Shown: piece by piece, positions 1 to 7,733 of the stretch
How the letters are laid out: every line of letters starts with the position of its first letter
Position numbering within the stretch: position 1 is the first letter of the stretch
Origin: an uncultured Bacilli bacterium
GTDB taxonomy: Bacteria > Bacillota_I > Bacilli_A > RF39 > UBA660
DNA length: 38,470 bases
Assembly (NCBI GenBank): GCA_947628485.1
Contig: CANRAA010000005.1
Coordinates: 1-38,470, forward strand
Direction: 5' to 3'
The notes under the pieces: model-generated
The model's input: the letters and a program-made list of their open reading frames with translations, nothing else
What the model was told of the DNA's origin: nothing
Database searches by the model: none
Translations under genes and position numbers: made by a program

Positions 1-1
1 T

Positions 2-60
2 GCTAATATAAAAATGTAGGTTTTCCTACAAAATTATATTAGCCAAAACCTACATTTTTA
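2..60 (-). terminator. Three-arm hairpin region, probable terminator of the exported-protein gene
   Basis: Two overlapping foldings are visible. Positions 9-24 and 45-60 are a perfect 16-bp inverted repeat. Positions 2-20 can alternatively pair with 25-43, with TGTAGG/CCTACA closing a TTTT loop. The TGTAGG arm at 15-20 is shared, so the two hairpins exclude each other. The structure lies directly downstream of the minus-strand gene ending at 72, which suggests transcription termination. There is no long T tract, so the role is inferred. Confidence 0.5.
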
Positions 61-71
61 TGTTGACATTA

Positions 72-728
72 TCAACTATCCGTATTACATTCAAATTCAT
101 CTATTATTATATCGACATTTAATTTCTTATTTATTAAATATGATTGATCGTCATTCCTATTCGTAAATTTTAAATAAGCTTTTATATATTGTGTACTTTT
201 ATCTGTTATGACAAATTCTAATGAGGCTAAGTTATTATCTACTATTTTTGTTAAGTCTGTTATATTCGTATATATACCATTTACTAAACTTATTTCTAAG
301 TCTCCTTCTCTTATTAATGTAGCCATATCGCCACTTAAATTAACTTTAGCTTTAGCAGTACATACATGTTTCTCTTCTAATTCTCCAATTACTTCTACTT
401 TACCTATATCTGTTAATCCATCTTCTTTATTTGTTACATAAGGTAGTTTACTATCACTTGTGGCATAATAATCCCCTTGTCTATTATAGGCCATATCTTT
501 GACATCTAACTTAATATGAAAGTCTTCTAATCCTCCAGATAGTTTTATTTGCTTATTACTTCCAGTTGTGATTGTTACTTTAGTACTTGTTCCTTCTCCA
601 TTTACTTGTAAACTAAAGTAAGCATAAGTTGAACCTACTACCACTAGAAGTAATACCATTACTATTATGATACTTCCTATTAATATTTTCTTTTTATTCT
701 TCTTATTTAAAATATTATTCTCTTCCAT
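72..728 (-). CDS. Membrane-anchored or SipW-processed exported protein, TasA/camelysin-like signal
   Basis: A 218-residue protein with a basic N-terminus (residues 9-14), a single hydrophobic segment (about 15-32) and then the motif GSTYAYFS at 32-39. This hydrophobic-GSTYAYF pattern is typical of the SipW-dependent signal peptides of TasA/CalY-type matrix proteins and of many exported proteins in uncultured Firmicutes. The rest is hydrophilic and probably beta-rich, with two cysteines (about residue 122 and near the C-terminus) that could form a disulfide. No enzymatic motif is visible. The SD is AAAGGAGA just before the ATG at 728. The gene has its own consensus-like promoter at 835-863 and a hairpin after the stop. 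It is divergent from the small HTH gene at 914. No signal peptidase gene is in the window. Function as a surface or matrix protein is inference. Confidence 0.6.
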   Translation of the reverse strand: MEENNILNKKNKKKILIGSIIIVMVLLLVVVGSTYAYFSLQVNGEGTSTKVTITTGSNKQIKLSGGLEDFHIKLDVKDMAYNRQGDYYATSDSKLPYVTNKEDGLTDIGKVEVIGELEEKHVCTAKAKVNLSGDMATLIREGDLEISLVNGIYTNITDLTKIVDNNLASLEFVITDKSTQYIKAYLKFTNRNDDQSYLINKKLNVDIIIDEFECNTDS

Positions 729-814
729 TATACTCTCCTTTAAGTTGGACTATAAATATCTAAACTAATCAATATGTTGAAGATGCCGATATTAAATTGG
801 TTATATTCTATAGT

Positions 815-884
815 ACCTATTAGTATCCATAATTATAATAATATTTTAAATAGTAACTGTCAAGTACTATTTTAACTAATAGGT
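815..884. promoter_or_regulatory. Shared divergent operator region (10-bp inverted repeat)
   Basis: ACCTATTAGT at 815-824 is the exact reverse complement of ACTAATAGGT at 875-884. The half sites flank the minus-strand promoter (835-863). A further AATAGGT copy occurs at 901-907, immediately before the HTH gene. The layout suggests that the HTH protein encoded at 914 binds here and controls itself and the exported protein (inference). Confidence 0.4.
835..863 (-). promoter_or_regulatory. Sigma-A type promoter for the exported-protein gene
   Basis: On the minus strand TTGACA (863-858) is followed after 17 nt by TATTAT (840-835). The predicted start near 828 gives a leader of about 100 nt before the ATG at 728, and it lies next to the ACCTATTAGT half site. 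Confidence 0.6.
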
Positions 885-913
885 TCTATTTATATATTAA
901 AATAGGTCTTGAA

Positions 914-1147
914 ATGAGTGATAAAATGAAAATAGTTGCAAATGATTATGAACCAAAAGAAGTATTTAGAATGGTAAGAGAATATACGGGACTTACGCAA
1001 ACTGAACTAGCCAAAGAATTAAATCGGAAAAGTTATCATGGCATTAAAAAAATTGAAAATGGATCTAATAGATTTTATTTTGAAACTTTAATGGATATTG
1101 CTAAAAAACATAATTTAAAAATAATTATTACCAATGAAAAAAAATAA
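914..1147 (+). CDS. Small Cro/CI-family HTH regulator
   Basis: A 77-residue protein that is almost entirely one helix-turn-helix domain (residues about 16-70). The segment GLTQTELAKELN is a standard first and second helix of XRE-family domains, and IKKIENGSNRFYFETLMDIAKKH matches the usual end of the fold (shown split here: IKKIENGSNR, then FYFETLMDIAKKH). There is no sensor or effector domain. AGGT lies 7 nt before the chosen ATG; a second in-frame Met follows four codons later. It is divergent from the exported-protein gene and has a terminator directly after its stop. It probably acts as a local repressor of this two-gene locus, like small regulators in mobile or phase-variable loci (inference). 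Confidence 0.75.
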   Translation: MSDKMKIVANDYEPKEVFRMVREYTGLTQTELAKELNRKSYHGIKKIENGSNRFYFETLMDIAKKHNLKIIITNEKK

Positions 1148-1173
1148 CAGATTTATATCTTTCTGTTATTTTT
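1141..1173 (+). terminator. Intrinsic terminator after the HTH gene
   Basis: AAAATAACAGA (1141-1151) pairs with TCTGTTATTTT (1162-1172), leaving a 10-nt loop and a T-rich tail. The stem overlaps the stop codon. Confidence 0.7.
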
Positions 1174-1194
1174 AATTTGTTTGTATAATAATTA

Positions 1195-2436
1195 CTATTT
1201 TAATAAACCTTTAGAAGAAGTATTAACATAATCTTTATCTAGCTCATAACTATCTCTATTTAGATAATAAATATAAGGAACTTTTTGACTATGAATTTCT
1301 TTTATTGTTACATCATCATTATAATCAATATATTTAACTATTTCTTCCCAATTATTAGTTAAATATATTACTTTTTCAATAGTTTTTTCTATTTCTTTTT
1401 CTGGATTATAACCATTATTTAAAATAAAAGTTCTTAAATCTTCTGTTATATCTTTAGGTATAAATTCTTTCTTTTTAACTAGAGAAAATTTTAAATCACC
1501 CATAATATTTTTATTAAATTCTTTAGGAAAATCGGAGTTAAAAATAATATCTTTTATCAAAGAAGAACTATCACGTCGCGCTGATAAATTATTCTCAGAC
1601 CCCACAATTTCTGTGCCTAAATCTTTAACTTTTTCGCCCTTTTTATTTATCAAATATTTATGATATTCATACATATACTCATAAGGAGCGAATTCAGGAA
1701 TCCTGTAATAGGAATTATCTGGTCTTTTAATAAATATATGTTCTGGAGAAATATAAGGACAAGGAGAAATACATTTTTCAGAAGAAACAATGGTTAAACC
1801 ACCTTTAAATTGACCCATAAGGGCATAATTATTAGAGGATAAAGCAATATTTCCATATTCATCAAAGTAAACATACATATTAGTATGAGATGACTCATAA
1901 TCAGTATTAACTTTAGGAGGATTTACTAAACCCACTAATAAACCATCATGAAAATCAGCATCAAGATAATATAATTTCCTAGGTTCTATTTCTTTACCAG
2001 TTAATAGGGAAAACAAGCTGTAACTATCATCATGATTTTGAACTCTAATTAAATTTTCATTTAAAACGACAATATCTTTAAATTGGGTTGAACAAGGGAT
2101 TATTTCTGTACCTTCTTCATTTATAACGCCAATTTTATCAACAATATTGCAAAAATATTTATTAACATTTAAATCCTTTAAAGTTACAACTGATAAACCA
2201 CTTTTAAAAAGAGTTATTTTACTATATTGTTTAATTCTACCCCCATCTTGAAACCATATTTTTATTTTTTCAATATTTTCTTCTAATAATTCCGGAGTAC
2301 ATAAAATCGGCATATCATTTAAACTAAACTGACTCTTAATTAAATTAACTCTTTTTATTTTTTCTAAACGTTTTTTTGAAGTATCACTATCTATTGCATC
2401 AACGAAACTATGTCTTTCAATATTTGGGAATTTCAT
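1195..2436 (-). CDS. Uncharacterised WG-repeat-like protein
   Basis: A 413-residue soluble protein with no signal peptide or membrane helix. The middle (about residues 85-270) contains degenerate repeats of the WG / beta-propeller-like type, seen as strand-turn-strand units: DKIGVINEEGTEIIP, MYVYFDEYGNIALSS and KYLINKKGEKVKDLG. The N-terminal 80 and C-terminal 110 residues look helical and charged. No catalytic motif was recognised. It has its own -10 element (TATAAT, just upstream of 2460) with a weak -35, and lies downstream of queH with an 80-nt gap. Similar repeats occur in the two membrane proteins at 16041-18840. No function can be assigned. Confidence 0.55.
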   Translation of the reverse strand: MKFPNIERHSFVDAIDSDTSKKRLEKIKRVNLIKSQFSLNDMPILCTPELLEENIEKIKIWFQDGGRIKQYSKITLFKSGLSVVTLKDLNVNKYFCNIVDKIGVINEEGTEIIPCSTQFKDIVVLNENLIRVQNHDDSYSLFSLLTGKEIEPRKLYYLDADFHDGLLVGLVNPPKVNTDYESSHTNMYVYFDEYGNIALSSNNYALMGQFKGGLTIVSSEKCISPCPYISPEHIFIKRPDNSYYRIPEFAPYEYMYEYHKYLINKKGEKVKDLGTEIVGSENNLSARRDSSSLIKDIIFNSDFPKEFNKNIMGDLKFSLVKKKEFIPKDITEDLRTFILNNGYNPEKEIEKTIEKVIYLTNNWEEIVKYIDYNDDVTIKEIHSQKVPYIYYLNRDSYELDKDYVNTSSKGLLK

Positions 2437-2518
2437 TCAACCACTTCTTTCAAATAGTTTCGTTATTATAGCAAAAAAAAGGTAAAAAGTCTATATTTTT
2501 CCACCAAGCTATATTTAA

Positions 2519-3133
2519 CTATTCTTCAATATGGTGATAATTGCTAAATTCACAACCGCAATAATCTTGGCGATATAAATTATATTCTTTAGATAGTTCA
2601 ATACTTTTTTTATAACCATCTTTTTTCTTAAAATCACTATATAACCATTTTACTTGGTATTTTTGCTCTAACTCTTCGCCAATTTCATTTAAGAGTTGGG
2701 CATTTTTGTATGGACTAACTGTAAGAGTTGTTCCAAAGTAATCATAACCATTATTCTTGGCTATCTCGGCACATTTTTCGAGTCTTAAATTATAACAAAT
2801 GTGACAGCGATCGCCACCCTCTTTATCTTTTTCATGACCAACAATCACTTCACGGTACTTTTCATTTTCATAATCAATATCTTTTAATTTTACATTAGGA
2901 AGATTTAATTCTTTAATTAATCTTATTTGTTCAGCTTTTCTTTTTTCATATTCTTCTCTTGGTTCAATATTCGGATTATAATAAAGAACCGTAATATCAA
3001 AATAATCTTTTAAATAAGTAATAACGTAACTAGAACAAGGACCACAACAACTATGTAAAAGAAGTTTAGGCCTACCTTCTAAACTTTCCATAATCCTTTC
3101 TAATTTTTTATCATAATTAATTTTCTCATTCAT
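2519..3133 (-). CDS. queH: Epoxyqueuosine reductase QueH
   Basis: A 204-residue protein of the QueH (DUF208) family, which reduces epoxyqueuosine to queuosine at tRNA wobble position 34. It is the non-homologous replacement for QueG. Visible signatures are the N-terminal HSCCGPCSSY motif (Cys29, Cys30, Cys33), the CHICYNLRLEK segment in the middle, GTTLTVSPYKN, and the C-terminal YRQDYCGCEFS cysteine pair. These cysteines bind the Fe-S cluster and second iron in characterised members. Length is normal. It is the last gene of the lepA-to-queH block and overlaps the end of divIB by 8 nt, so it is probably translationally coupled. No other queuosine genes are in the window. Confidence 0.93.
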   Translation of the reverse strand: MNEKINYDKKLERIMESLEGRPKLLLHSCCGPCSSYVITYLKDYFDITVLYYNPNIEPREEYEKRKAEQIRLIKELNLPNVKLKDIDYENEKYREVIVGHEKDKEGGDRCHICYNLRLEKCAEIAKNNGYDYFGTTLTVSPYKNAQLLNEIGEELEQKYQVKWLYSDFKKKDGYKKSIELSKEYNLYRQDYCGCEFSNYHHIEE

Positions 3134-3887
3134 TTACAGGTTCTTCTCCTTCTGGTGGATTTACTACTTCTTCTTCACATTTATTAAAGTGATTATTTTC
3201 ACTATTACTATCTAAATATAGGCAACCTTTAACTTCCCCATTATTTTTATTAGCAATTACTTCATATATTTCTAAATAGTTATTAAATTTTTCGATATTA
3301 ATCGTATTTATATAAACCGTATTCCCATCATTCATCCGAAATAAAAATCTTTTATCATCAATAATCTTATCATTAATTTTGGAAGGATTATATTCAATTT
3401 CACTAACTTTACTTAAAACTTCCGGATTAATTATTTTAAGTTTTTCGACAAATTCTTGATATATTTCATCAGGAACATAGTTAATTAAAGTAGGAATTCC
3501 TAAAAATGAGTCTAGGTAATCTACTTCTCTTCCACTGGATAAAATAACTTTTTGGGTATTTAAATTATAAAACAATATATTTTCTTCTTTGACAGTAATA
3601 ACTAATGTCCCAAAATAATTCTTATGAATTTTAACTTCACTAATTATTTCTAAGTCCAGTAAAGTTTGTTTTATTTTCCTCCTGCTAACATTAAGAACGG
3701 ATTTTCCTTTTAGGGGTAACATACTAATAATTTCATTATCTTTTAAATAAGTATTTCCTTTTATTTCAATATTTTTAATAGGTAATGTCCATAAATAATA
3801 GATAAATAAGGAAATAAGAAAAAGAAAGAATACGATTAAAATTATTCCTTTAAATTTTAATTTTCTTTTTTTCTTCTTATTTTCCAT
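3126..3887 (-). CDS. divIB: Cell division protein DivIB/FtsQ
   Basis: A divisome protein that bridges DivIC/FtsL and septal peptidoglycan synthesis. A lysine-rich cytoplasmic start is followed by one membrane helix (about residues 14-33), then a POTRA domain that begins at LPIKNIEIKGNTYLKDNEII and ends near VTVKEENILFYN, then the beta domain with NDGNTVYINTINIEKFNNYLEI. The C-terminal tail is acidic and Pro-rich (NPPEGEEPVNE). The start at 3887 is preferred over the ATG at 3893 because GGTGA lies 7 nt before it. The gene follows murB with a gap of only a few bases, the classical murG-murB-divIB order of Firmicutes. FtsA and FtsZ are not nearby. Confidence 0.9.
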   Translation of the reverse strand: MENKKKKRKLKFKGIILIVFFLFLISLFIYYLWTLPIKNIEIKGNTYLKDNEIISMLPLKGKSVLNVSRRKIKQTLLDLEIISEVKIHKNYFGTLVITVKEENILFYNLNTQKVILSSGREVDYLDSFLGIPTLINYVPDEIYQEFVEKLKIINPEVLSKVSEIEYNPSKINDKIIDDKRFLFRMNDGNTVYINTINIEKFNNYLEIYEVIANKNNGEVKGCLYLDSNSENNHFNKCEEEVVNPPEGEEPVNE

Positions 3888-3894
3888 AATCATT

Positions 3895-4770
3895 TCACCA
3901 TTCTATTACTATTTGTTCTAATTCTAAATTAATTTTAAATTCTTTATAAACTTTTTCTTTAATAACTTTTATTAAATCTTTAATATCTTTACTGGTAGCA
4001 TCTCCTAAATTCACAATAAAATTAGCGTGTTTTTCCGATACTTGAGCTCCCCCAATAGTGTATCCTTTAAGGTGGGCATCTTCAATTAACTTACCAGATG
4101 CATACCCATCCGGATTTTTAAAAACACTTCCGGCATTTCTTTTATCAGTTGGTTGGGTCTTAAGTCTTTTTTCTTGACAAATCTTTATTTCTTCTTCCAT
4201 CTCTTCCTTAATACCATCAACAAATTCAAAGGTAGCCTCAAGTAAAATAGCCTTTCTTTCTTTAAAACTAGAATATCTATGCCCTATCTTAATATCTTTT
4301 CTTGCAATTACTTTTAACTCATTATCTTCTAAAACTAATACCGAAACTAAATAATCATATATTGATTTATCTTTATAAAATGAGGCATTACCATAAAGAG
4401 CTCCTCCTAAAGTACCCGGAATAGTACCTAGAGTTTCTATTCCTTTTAAGTTATTGTTAATAACTTCTCTTACGAGTTTACTTAAAATAACCCCACATTC
4501 TGCTTTAACAGTATGATTATCGATGGTAATTTTATTTAAATTCTCTAAACTAATTATGACTCCTTCAAAATCATTATCGGGTAAAATAACATTCGAGCCT
4601 TTTCCTAATAAATAATAAGACATACCCTCTTTATTTAAATAATTAATTAACCCTTGAATATGATTAATGGTATCAGGTTTAATTAAATACTTAGTTTTAA
4701 CTTTAATACCATAAGTATTATAATTTTCTAAAGAGACATTTTCTAACACTTCTCCATAATCACTTAACAT
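3895..4770 (-). CDS. murB: UDP-N-acetylenolpyruvoylglucosamine reductase MurB
   Basis: A flavoenzyme that reduces UDP-GlcNAc-enolpyruvate to UDP-MurNAc in the cytoplasm, the second committed step of peptidoglycan synthesis. The FAD-binding segment LLGKGSNVILPD is near residues 55-67, GTIPGTLGGALYGNAS near 120-135, and the MurB C-domain signature RNAGSVFKNP near 210. The Ser in that motif is the proton donor in studied enzymes. A Glu close to the C-terminus (ELEQIVIEW) matches the catalytic Glu. At 291 residues, and with RYSSFK rather than an inserted loop, it is of the short Firmicutes type (MurB type II). It overlaps murG by 11 nt, which points to coupled translation. Confidence 0.95.
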   Translation of the reverse strand: MLSDYGEVLENVSLENYNTYGIKVKTKYLIKPDTINHIQGLINYLNKEGMSYYLLGKGSNVILPDNDFEGVIISLENLNKITIDNHTVKAECGVILSKLVREVINNNLKGIETLGTIPGTLGGALYGNASFYKDKSIYDYLVSVLVLEDNELKVIARKDIKIGHRYSSFKERKAILLEATFEFVDGIKEEMEEEIKICQEKRLKTQPTDKRNAGSVFKNPDGYASGKLIEDAHLKGYTIGGAQVSEKHANFIVNLGDATSKDIKDLIKVIKEKVYKEFKINLELEQIVIEW

Positions 4771-5845
4771 CTTTTAAGTCCTCCTTAATATAATTATAAA
4801 TAACTTCACTACTTGGTTGAGACATTTCTTTTCCTAAGTTATTTTTTATTTCGTTATATTTTTCTTTATTATTAAAAAGGCTACTTACCATATCAAGTAA
4901 AGAGGTGCTAGTTAAATCTTTTTCTTCTAACATTAAGGCCTCATTTTTATTAACTAAAGATAAAGCATTATAATATTGATGGTTATTGGCAACGTTTGGA
5001 GATGGAATTAAAATAGAAGGAATTTTGGCATCGACTATTTCACTTAGAACTCCCGCCCCCGCTCTACTGATAATTAAATCACAATTTTTAAAGAAGGATG
5101 ATAGATTATCTAAATAAGGAATAACTTTAACATTATTACTAAATTTATTTTTCTTAAATTCCTCATAAGAAGATTTACCCGTTATATATAAAACTTCATA
5201 GTCTTCCCTAGAACAATTTTTTAAAAAATCTACCATTTTCTCATTAAGGGAGGTACTACCTAAAGAACCTGCAACAACTAAAACTAATTTTTTGGCCTTA
5301 CTAAAACCTAAAGAAGTTTTGGAAATACTTTTTACACTTCCCCCATTTTCTTTAGAAGGATTGCCACTGTAAACGATATTTATGTTTTGCGGAAAATACT
5401 TAGAACTATCAGGAAATGATGTAAATACGGCATCAACTCCGCGACTTAAAAATTTATTAGTTTTCCCAGGAATACTATTTTGTTCATGAATATAGCATTT
5501 GATTTTTAATTTTTTCGCCGCCATAATAACGGGCATCGTAACATAACCCCCTACCCCAATTACGACATCAGGTTTAAATTCTTTAAAAATATCAATGACA
5601 TCATAATAGGCTTTCATAACTAAATAAGTATTTTTAAAATCTTTGAAAATATTTTTACTAAAGCCATAAATTTTTATACTTTTAAAAGGAATATTATAGG
5701 ATGGCACAATTTCGGTTTCCATCCGGTTATGCGTTCCAATATATAAAACTTCTAAATTTTTTTCCTTTTCCTTAAATTTATTTAAAATAGCGAGGGCAGG
5801 ATAAATATGTCCCCCAGTTCCTCCAGCCGATATTACTAAGCGCAT
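4760..5845 (-). CDS. murG: Lipid II synthase MurG
   Basis: The GT28-family transferase that adds GlcNAc from UDP-GlcNAc to lipid I at the inner membrane face. The N-terminal glycine loop SAGGTGGHIYPALA is at residues 6-19, the acceptor-side loop VIGVGGYVTMP near 95-105, and HEQNSIPGKTNK near 122. In the C-domain the third glycine loop reads VVAGSLGSTSLN, slightly changed from the usual GGSLGA. ISRAGAGVLSEI carries the UDP-binding region, with NHQYYNA further on. Length (361) is typical. AGGTGAT lies just before the ATG. It begins the murG-murB-divIB-queH subset. Confidence 0.96.
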   Translation of the reverse strand: MRLVISAGGTGGHIYPALAILNKFKEKEKNLEVLYIGTHNRMETEIVPSYNIPFKSIKIYGFSKNIFKDFKNTYLVMKAYYDVIDIFKEFKPDVVIGVGGYVTMPVIMAAKKLKIKCYIHEQNSIPGKTNKFLSRGVDAVFTSFPDSSKYFPQNINIVYSGNPSKENGGSVKSISKTSLGFSKAKKLVLVVAGSLGSTSLNEKMVDFLKNCSREDYEVLYITGKSSYEEFKKNKFSNNVKVIPYLDNLSSFFKNCDLIISRAGAGVLSEIVDAKIPSILIPSPNVANNHQYYNALSLVNKNEALMLEEKDLTSTSLLDMVSSLFNNKEKYNEIKNNLGKEMSQPSSEVIYNYIKEDLKDVK

Positions 5846-5912
5846 ATAATCACCTACTTAAATTATACAATAAAAGAGCCAAAAATAGTAGATAAAGCGA
5901 ATTTTACTTTAC

Positions 5913-6503
5913 TTAATATTCCGTAATATAGTAAACACTTTGATATTTATAATTGGTATTTTCGCTTATTAGACCATAAGAAAAAATTTCTTTGTCCTTT
6001 AGACTTTTAATTATATTATCATTAAGTAAATTATTTAAAATACAAACAAAATCTAAATTCTTTAAGTTATCATCGGTGTTTATTACATAATTTAAGATAC
6101 CTACTTTATAAGTTCTATCAGTAATTAAACATTTATTAATTAAAGCATTAGAAAAACTCATAACATAAATATTTTGATAAGCATACTTTTTTAAAAGACT
6201 TAAAAATTTATTAAAGCTCGTAATATTTTTTATTTCAATTAAAAAGATTTTACGAGTTTTAATTTTTAAAATATCTTTAAGTCTTGGAATATATTTGGGG
6301 AGTTCATTAAATTTATATTCTCTTATTAATTTACCTTTTAAAGTAGGATTATGAAAGACAATAAATTCATGATCGATAGTTTCTCTAATATCAAATTCAA
6401 CTCCTAAGTATTTAGGATTATCTATAGCCATTTTGATTGCCTCATAAGTATTTTCTTTAATATTTTTAGAATATAAACCGCGATGTTTAATTAATTTTGC
6501 CAA
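5913..6503 (-). CDS. Glycerophosphodiester phosphodiesterase family protein
   Basis: A cytoplasmic GDPD-family TIM barrel, predicted to hydrolyse glycerophosphodiesters to glycerol-3-phosphate plus alcohol. Key family residues are present: HRG (His7, Arg8), ENT at 17-19, Glu36 and Asp38 in VEFDIRETID, and His51 in VFHNPTL (the usual HD is HN here). LIEIKN follows near residue 95. At 196 residues it is shorter than typical members, with the last strands trimmed, so its substrate is uncertain. Translation probably starts at a TTG (6501-6503), because AGGTGA lies just upstream and there is no closer in-frame ATG. Its SD/start arrangement mirrors that of murG. Confidence 0.8.
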   Translation of the reverse strand: MAKLIKHRGLYSKNIKENTYEAIKMAIDNPKYLGVEFDIRETIDHEFIVFHNPTLKGKLIREYKFNELPKYIPRLKDILKIKTRKIFLIEIKNITSFNKFLSLLKKYAYQNIYVMSFSNALINKCLITDRTYKVGILNYVINTDDNLKNLDFVCILNNLLNDNIIKSLKDKEIFSYGLISENTNYKYQSVYYITEY

Positions 6504-6537
6504 AAAATCACCTAGTAAAATATACTAGATGGTTTTA

Positions 6538-7239
6538 TTATTTAGAATTATTTTTAACAATATCTTCATTCATAATAAAGACTTTAATATCTTTTAAGGT
6601 ATCATCTAAATCTTTGGCTGCGCATCTTATATCTTTTTCAGGACAAGATATAAAGATTCTTAAACTGTTTTGAAAAATTTTTAAAGTACTTTTAAATAAT
6701 TGTTCTTTTTCTAGAGTATCTAATTTTTCTCTTAATGTTTCAATATTTTCCATATTATAAGGCTCTACTAAAATACTAGCTACTTCTAAAGAAACATTTA
6801 AACTAATAAGTTCTCTATTTGTTAAAATAGAAGAAACAAAAGTCGCGTGCATTTCATCATGAGCCATGAGCAAAATACGGACACTTTCCATATTTTTTTG
6901 TATATTCATTAAATCTTCATTAATCAAAACTTGATAAGCTAGTTTCTTTTTATAACCATATAAAGAGGTTAATAAGTTAATTCCTTCTTCATAATCTTCT
7001 TTAGAATATCGATCTTTATATTTTTCTAAATTTTTTAAATAAACCTCATTATTTTCATGCATTTCTTTATATAAATTAATAATAGTATCGACACTTTCAC
7101 ATAAGGATTTATTACTACTAATTAAATATAATTTTTTAAGTAAATTATCATCAATACTTAAGATAATTCTAATTTTACTATCATGATATCCTAATCTTTT
7201 TAATCTCGTTTTTAAAGCAATTTTTTCTTTCTCTTTCAT
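6538..7239 (-). CDS. Uncharacterised all-helical protein
   Basis: A 233-residue protein that is predicted to be mostly helical, charged and rich in Leu, Glu and Lys, without signal peptide or membrane helix. I recognise no domain. The N-terminal piece with RLKRLGYHDSKIR could be a short nucleic-acid-like helix pair, but this is speculative. The segment about 115-190 has regular heptad-like spacing. AAAGGAG precedes the ATG at 7239. It sits between the cadherin-like membrane protein and the GDPD gene inside the long co-directional block, so it is probably co-transcribed with hemW and lepA. Confidence 0.55.
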   Translation of the reverse strand: MKEKEKIALKTRLKRLGYHDSKIRIILSIDDNLLKKLYLISSNKSLCESVDTIINLYKEMHENNEVYLKNLEKYKDRYSKEDYEEGINLLTSLYGYKKKLAYQVLINEDLMNIQKNMESVRILLMAHDEMHATFVSSILTNRELISLNVSLEVASILVEPYNMENIETLREKLDTLEKEQLFKSTLKIFQNSLRIFISCPEKDIRCAAKDLDDTLKDIKVFIMNEDIVKNNSK

Positions 7240-7294
7240 AAGTTTTCTCCTTTATGACGACTATTATAAAGGAAAAAATTTAAGATTACAAGAC

Positions 7295-7696
7295 TTAAGT
7301 GTTTTTCCTTCTTCTAAAAATTAAAGCAAAAAAGAAAGTAATTAAAAAGAAAACTCCTAAAGATAAAAATTGGACATTTAAAACATTTAATTCTTCATCT
7401 TTCTTTACCTCTAAACTGTGTCTATAGTTCTCAATGCCACTCACATCTTCAGTTGTCTCTTTTGAAACATAAAAAGTATATAAAACATCGTTATTGACAT
7501 TATAGACATCTAAAGTAACAATACTATCTTTATCGTTTAATTCATTATTTTTAATTTCGACATAAGTATCTTCCGCTAGTTTATAAGAAAACTCTAAAGA
7601 AGTGACATCTTCTTTTACTTTAACTGTATAATTATAAGTATATTCATTAAAAGGTAGTTCTAAATTGCCATTTAAAATTTTTAAATCATATATCAT
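7295..7696 (-). CDS. Cadherin-like beta-sandwich protein with C-terminal membrane anchor
   Basis: A small protein (133 residues) made of one cadherin-like beta-sandwich (PF12733-type) domain, with the hallmark pattern L-x-L-NG-x-L-x-x-P-F-x-x-x-x-Y-x-Y near residues 5-22 and FYVSKET at its end. It is followed by a C-terminal membrane helix (about 106-124) and the basic RRRKNT tail. There is no visible signal peptide, so it may be tail-anchored or an odd remnant of a larger surface protein. ATG 7696 is preferred over 7702 because AAGGG is spaced 6 nt from it. It is located between hemW and a helical unknown. Confidence 0.6.
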   Translation of the reverse strand: MIYDLKILNGNLELPFNEYTYNYTVKVKEDVTSLEFSYKLAEDTYVEIKNNELNDKDSIVTLDVYNVNNDVLYTFYVSKETTEDVSGIENYRHSLEVKKDEELNVLNVQFLSLGVFFLITFFFALIFRRRKNT

Positions 7697-7733
7697 ATTC
7701 ATCCCTTAAATAGTTTGGGATGATAAAGTAATT

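Noticed and set aside
3440-3455. 0A-box-like TTCGACAAA inside divIB
   Set aside because: It is in coding sequence far from any promoter and is a single copy.
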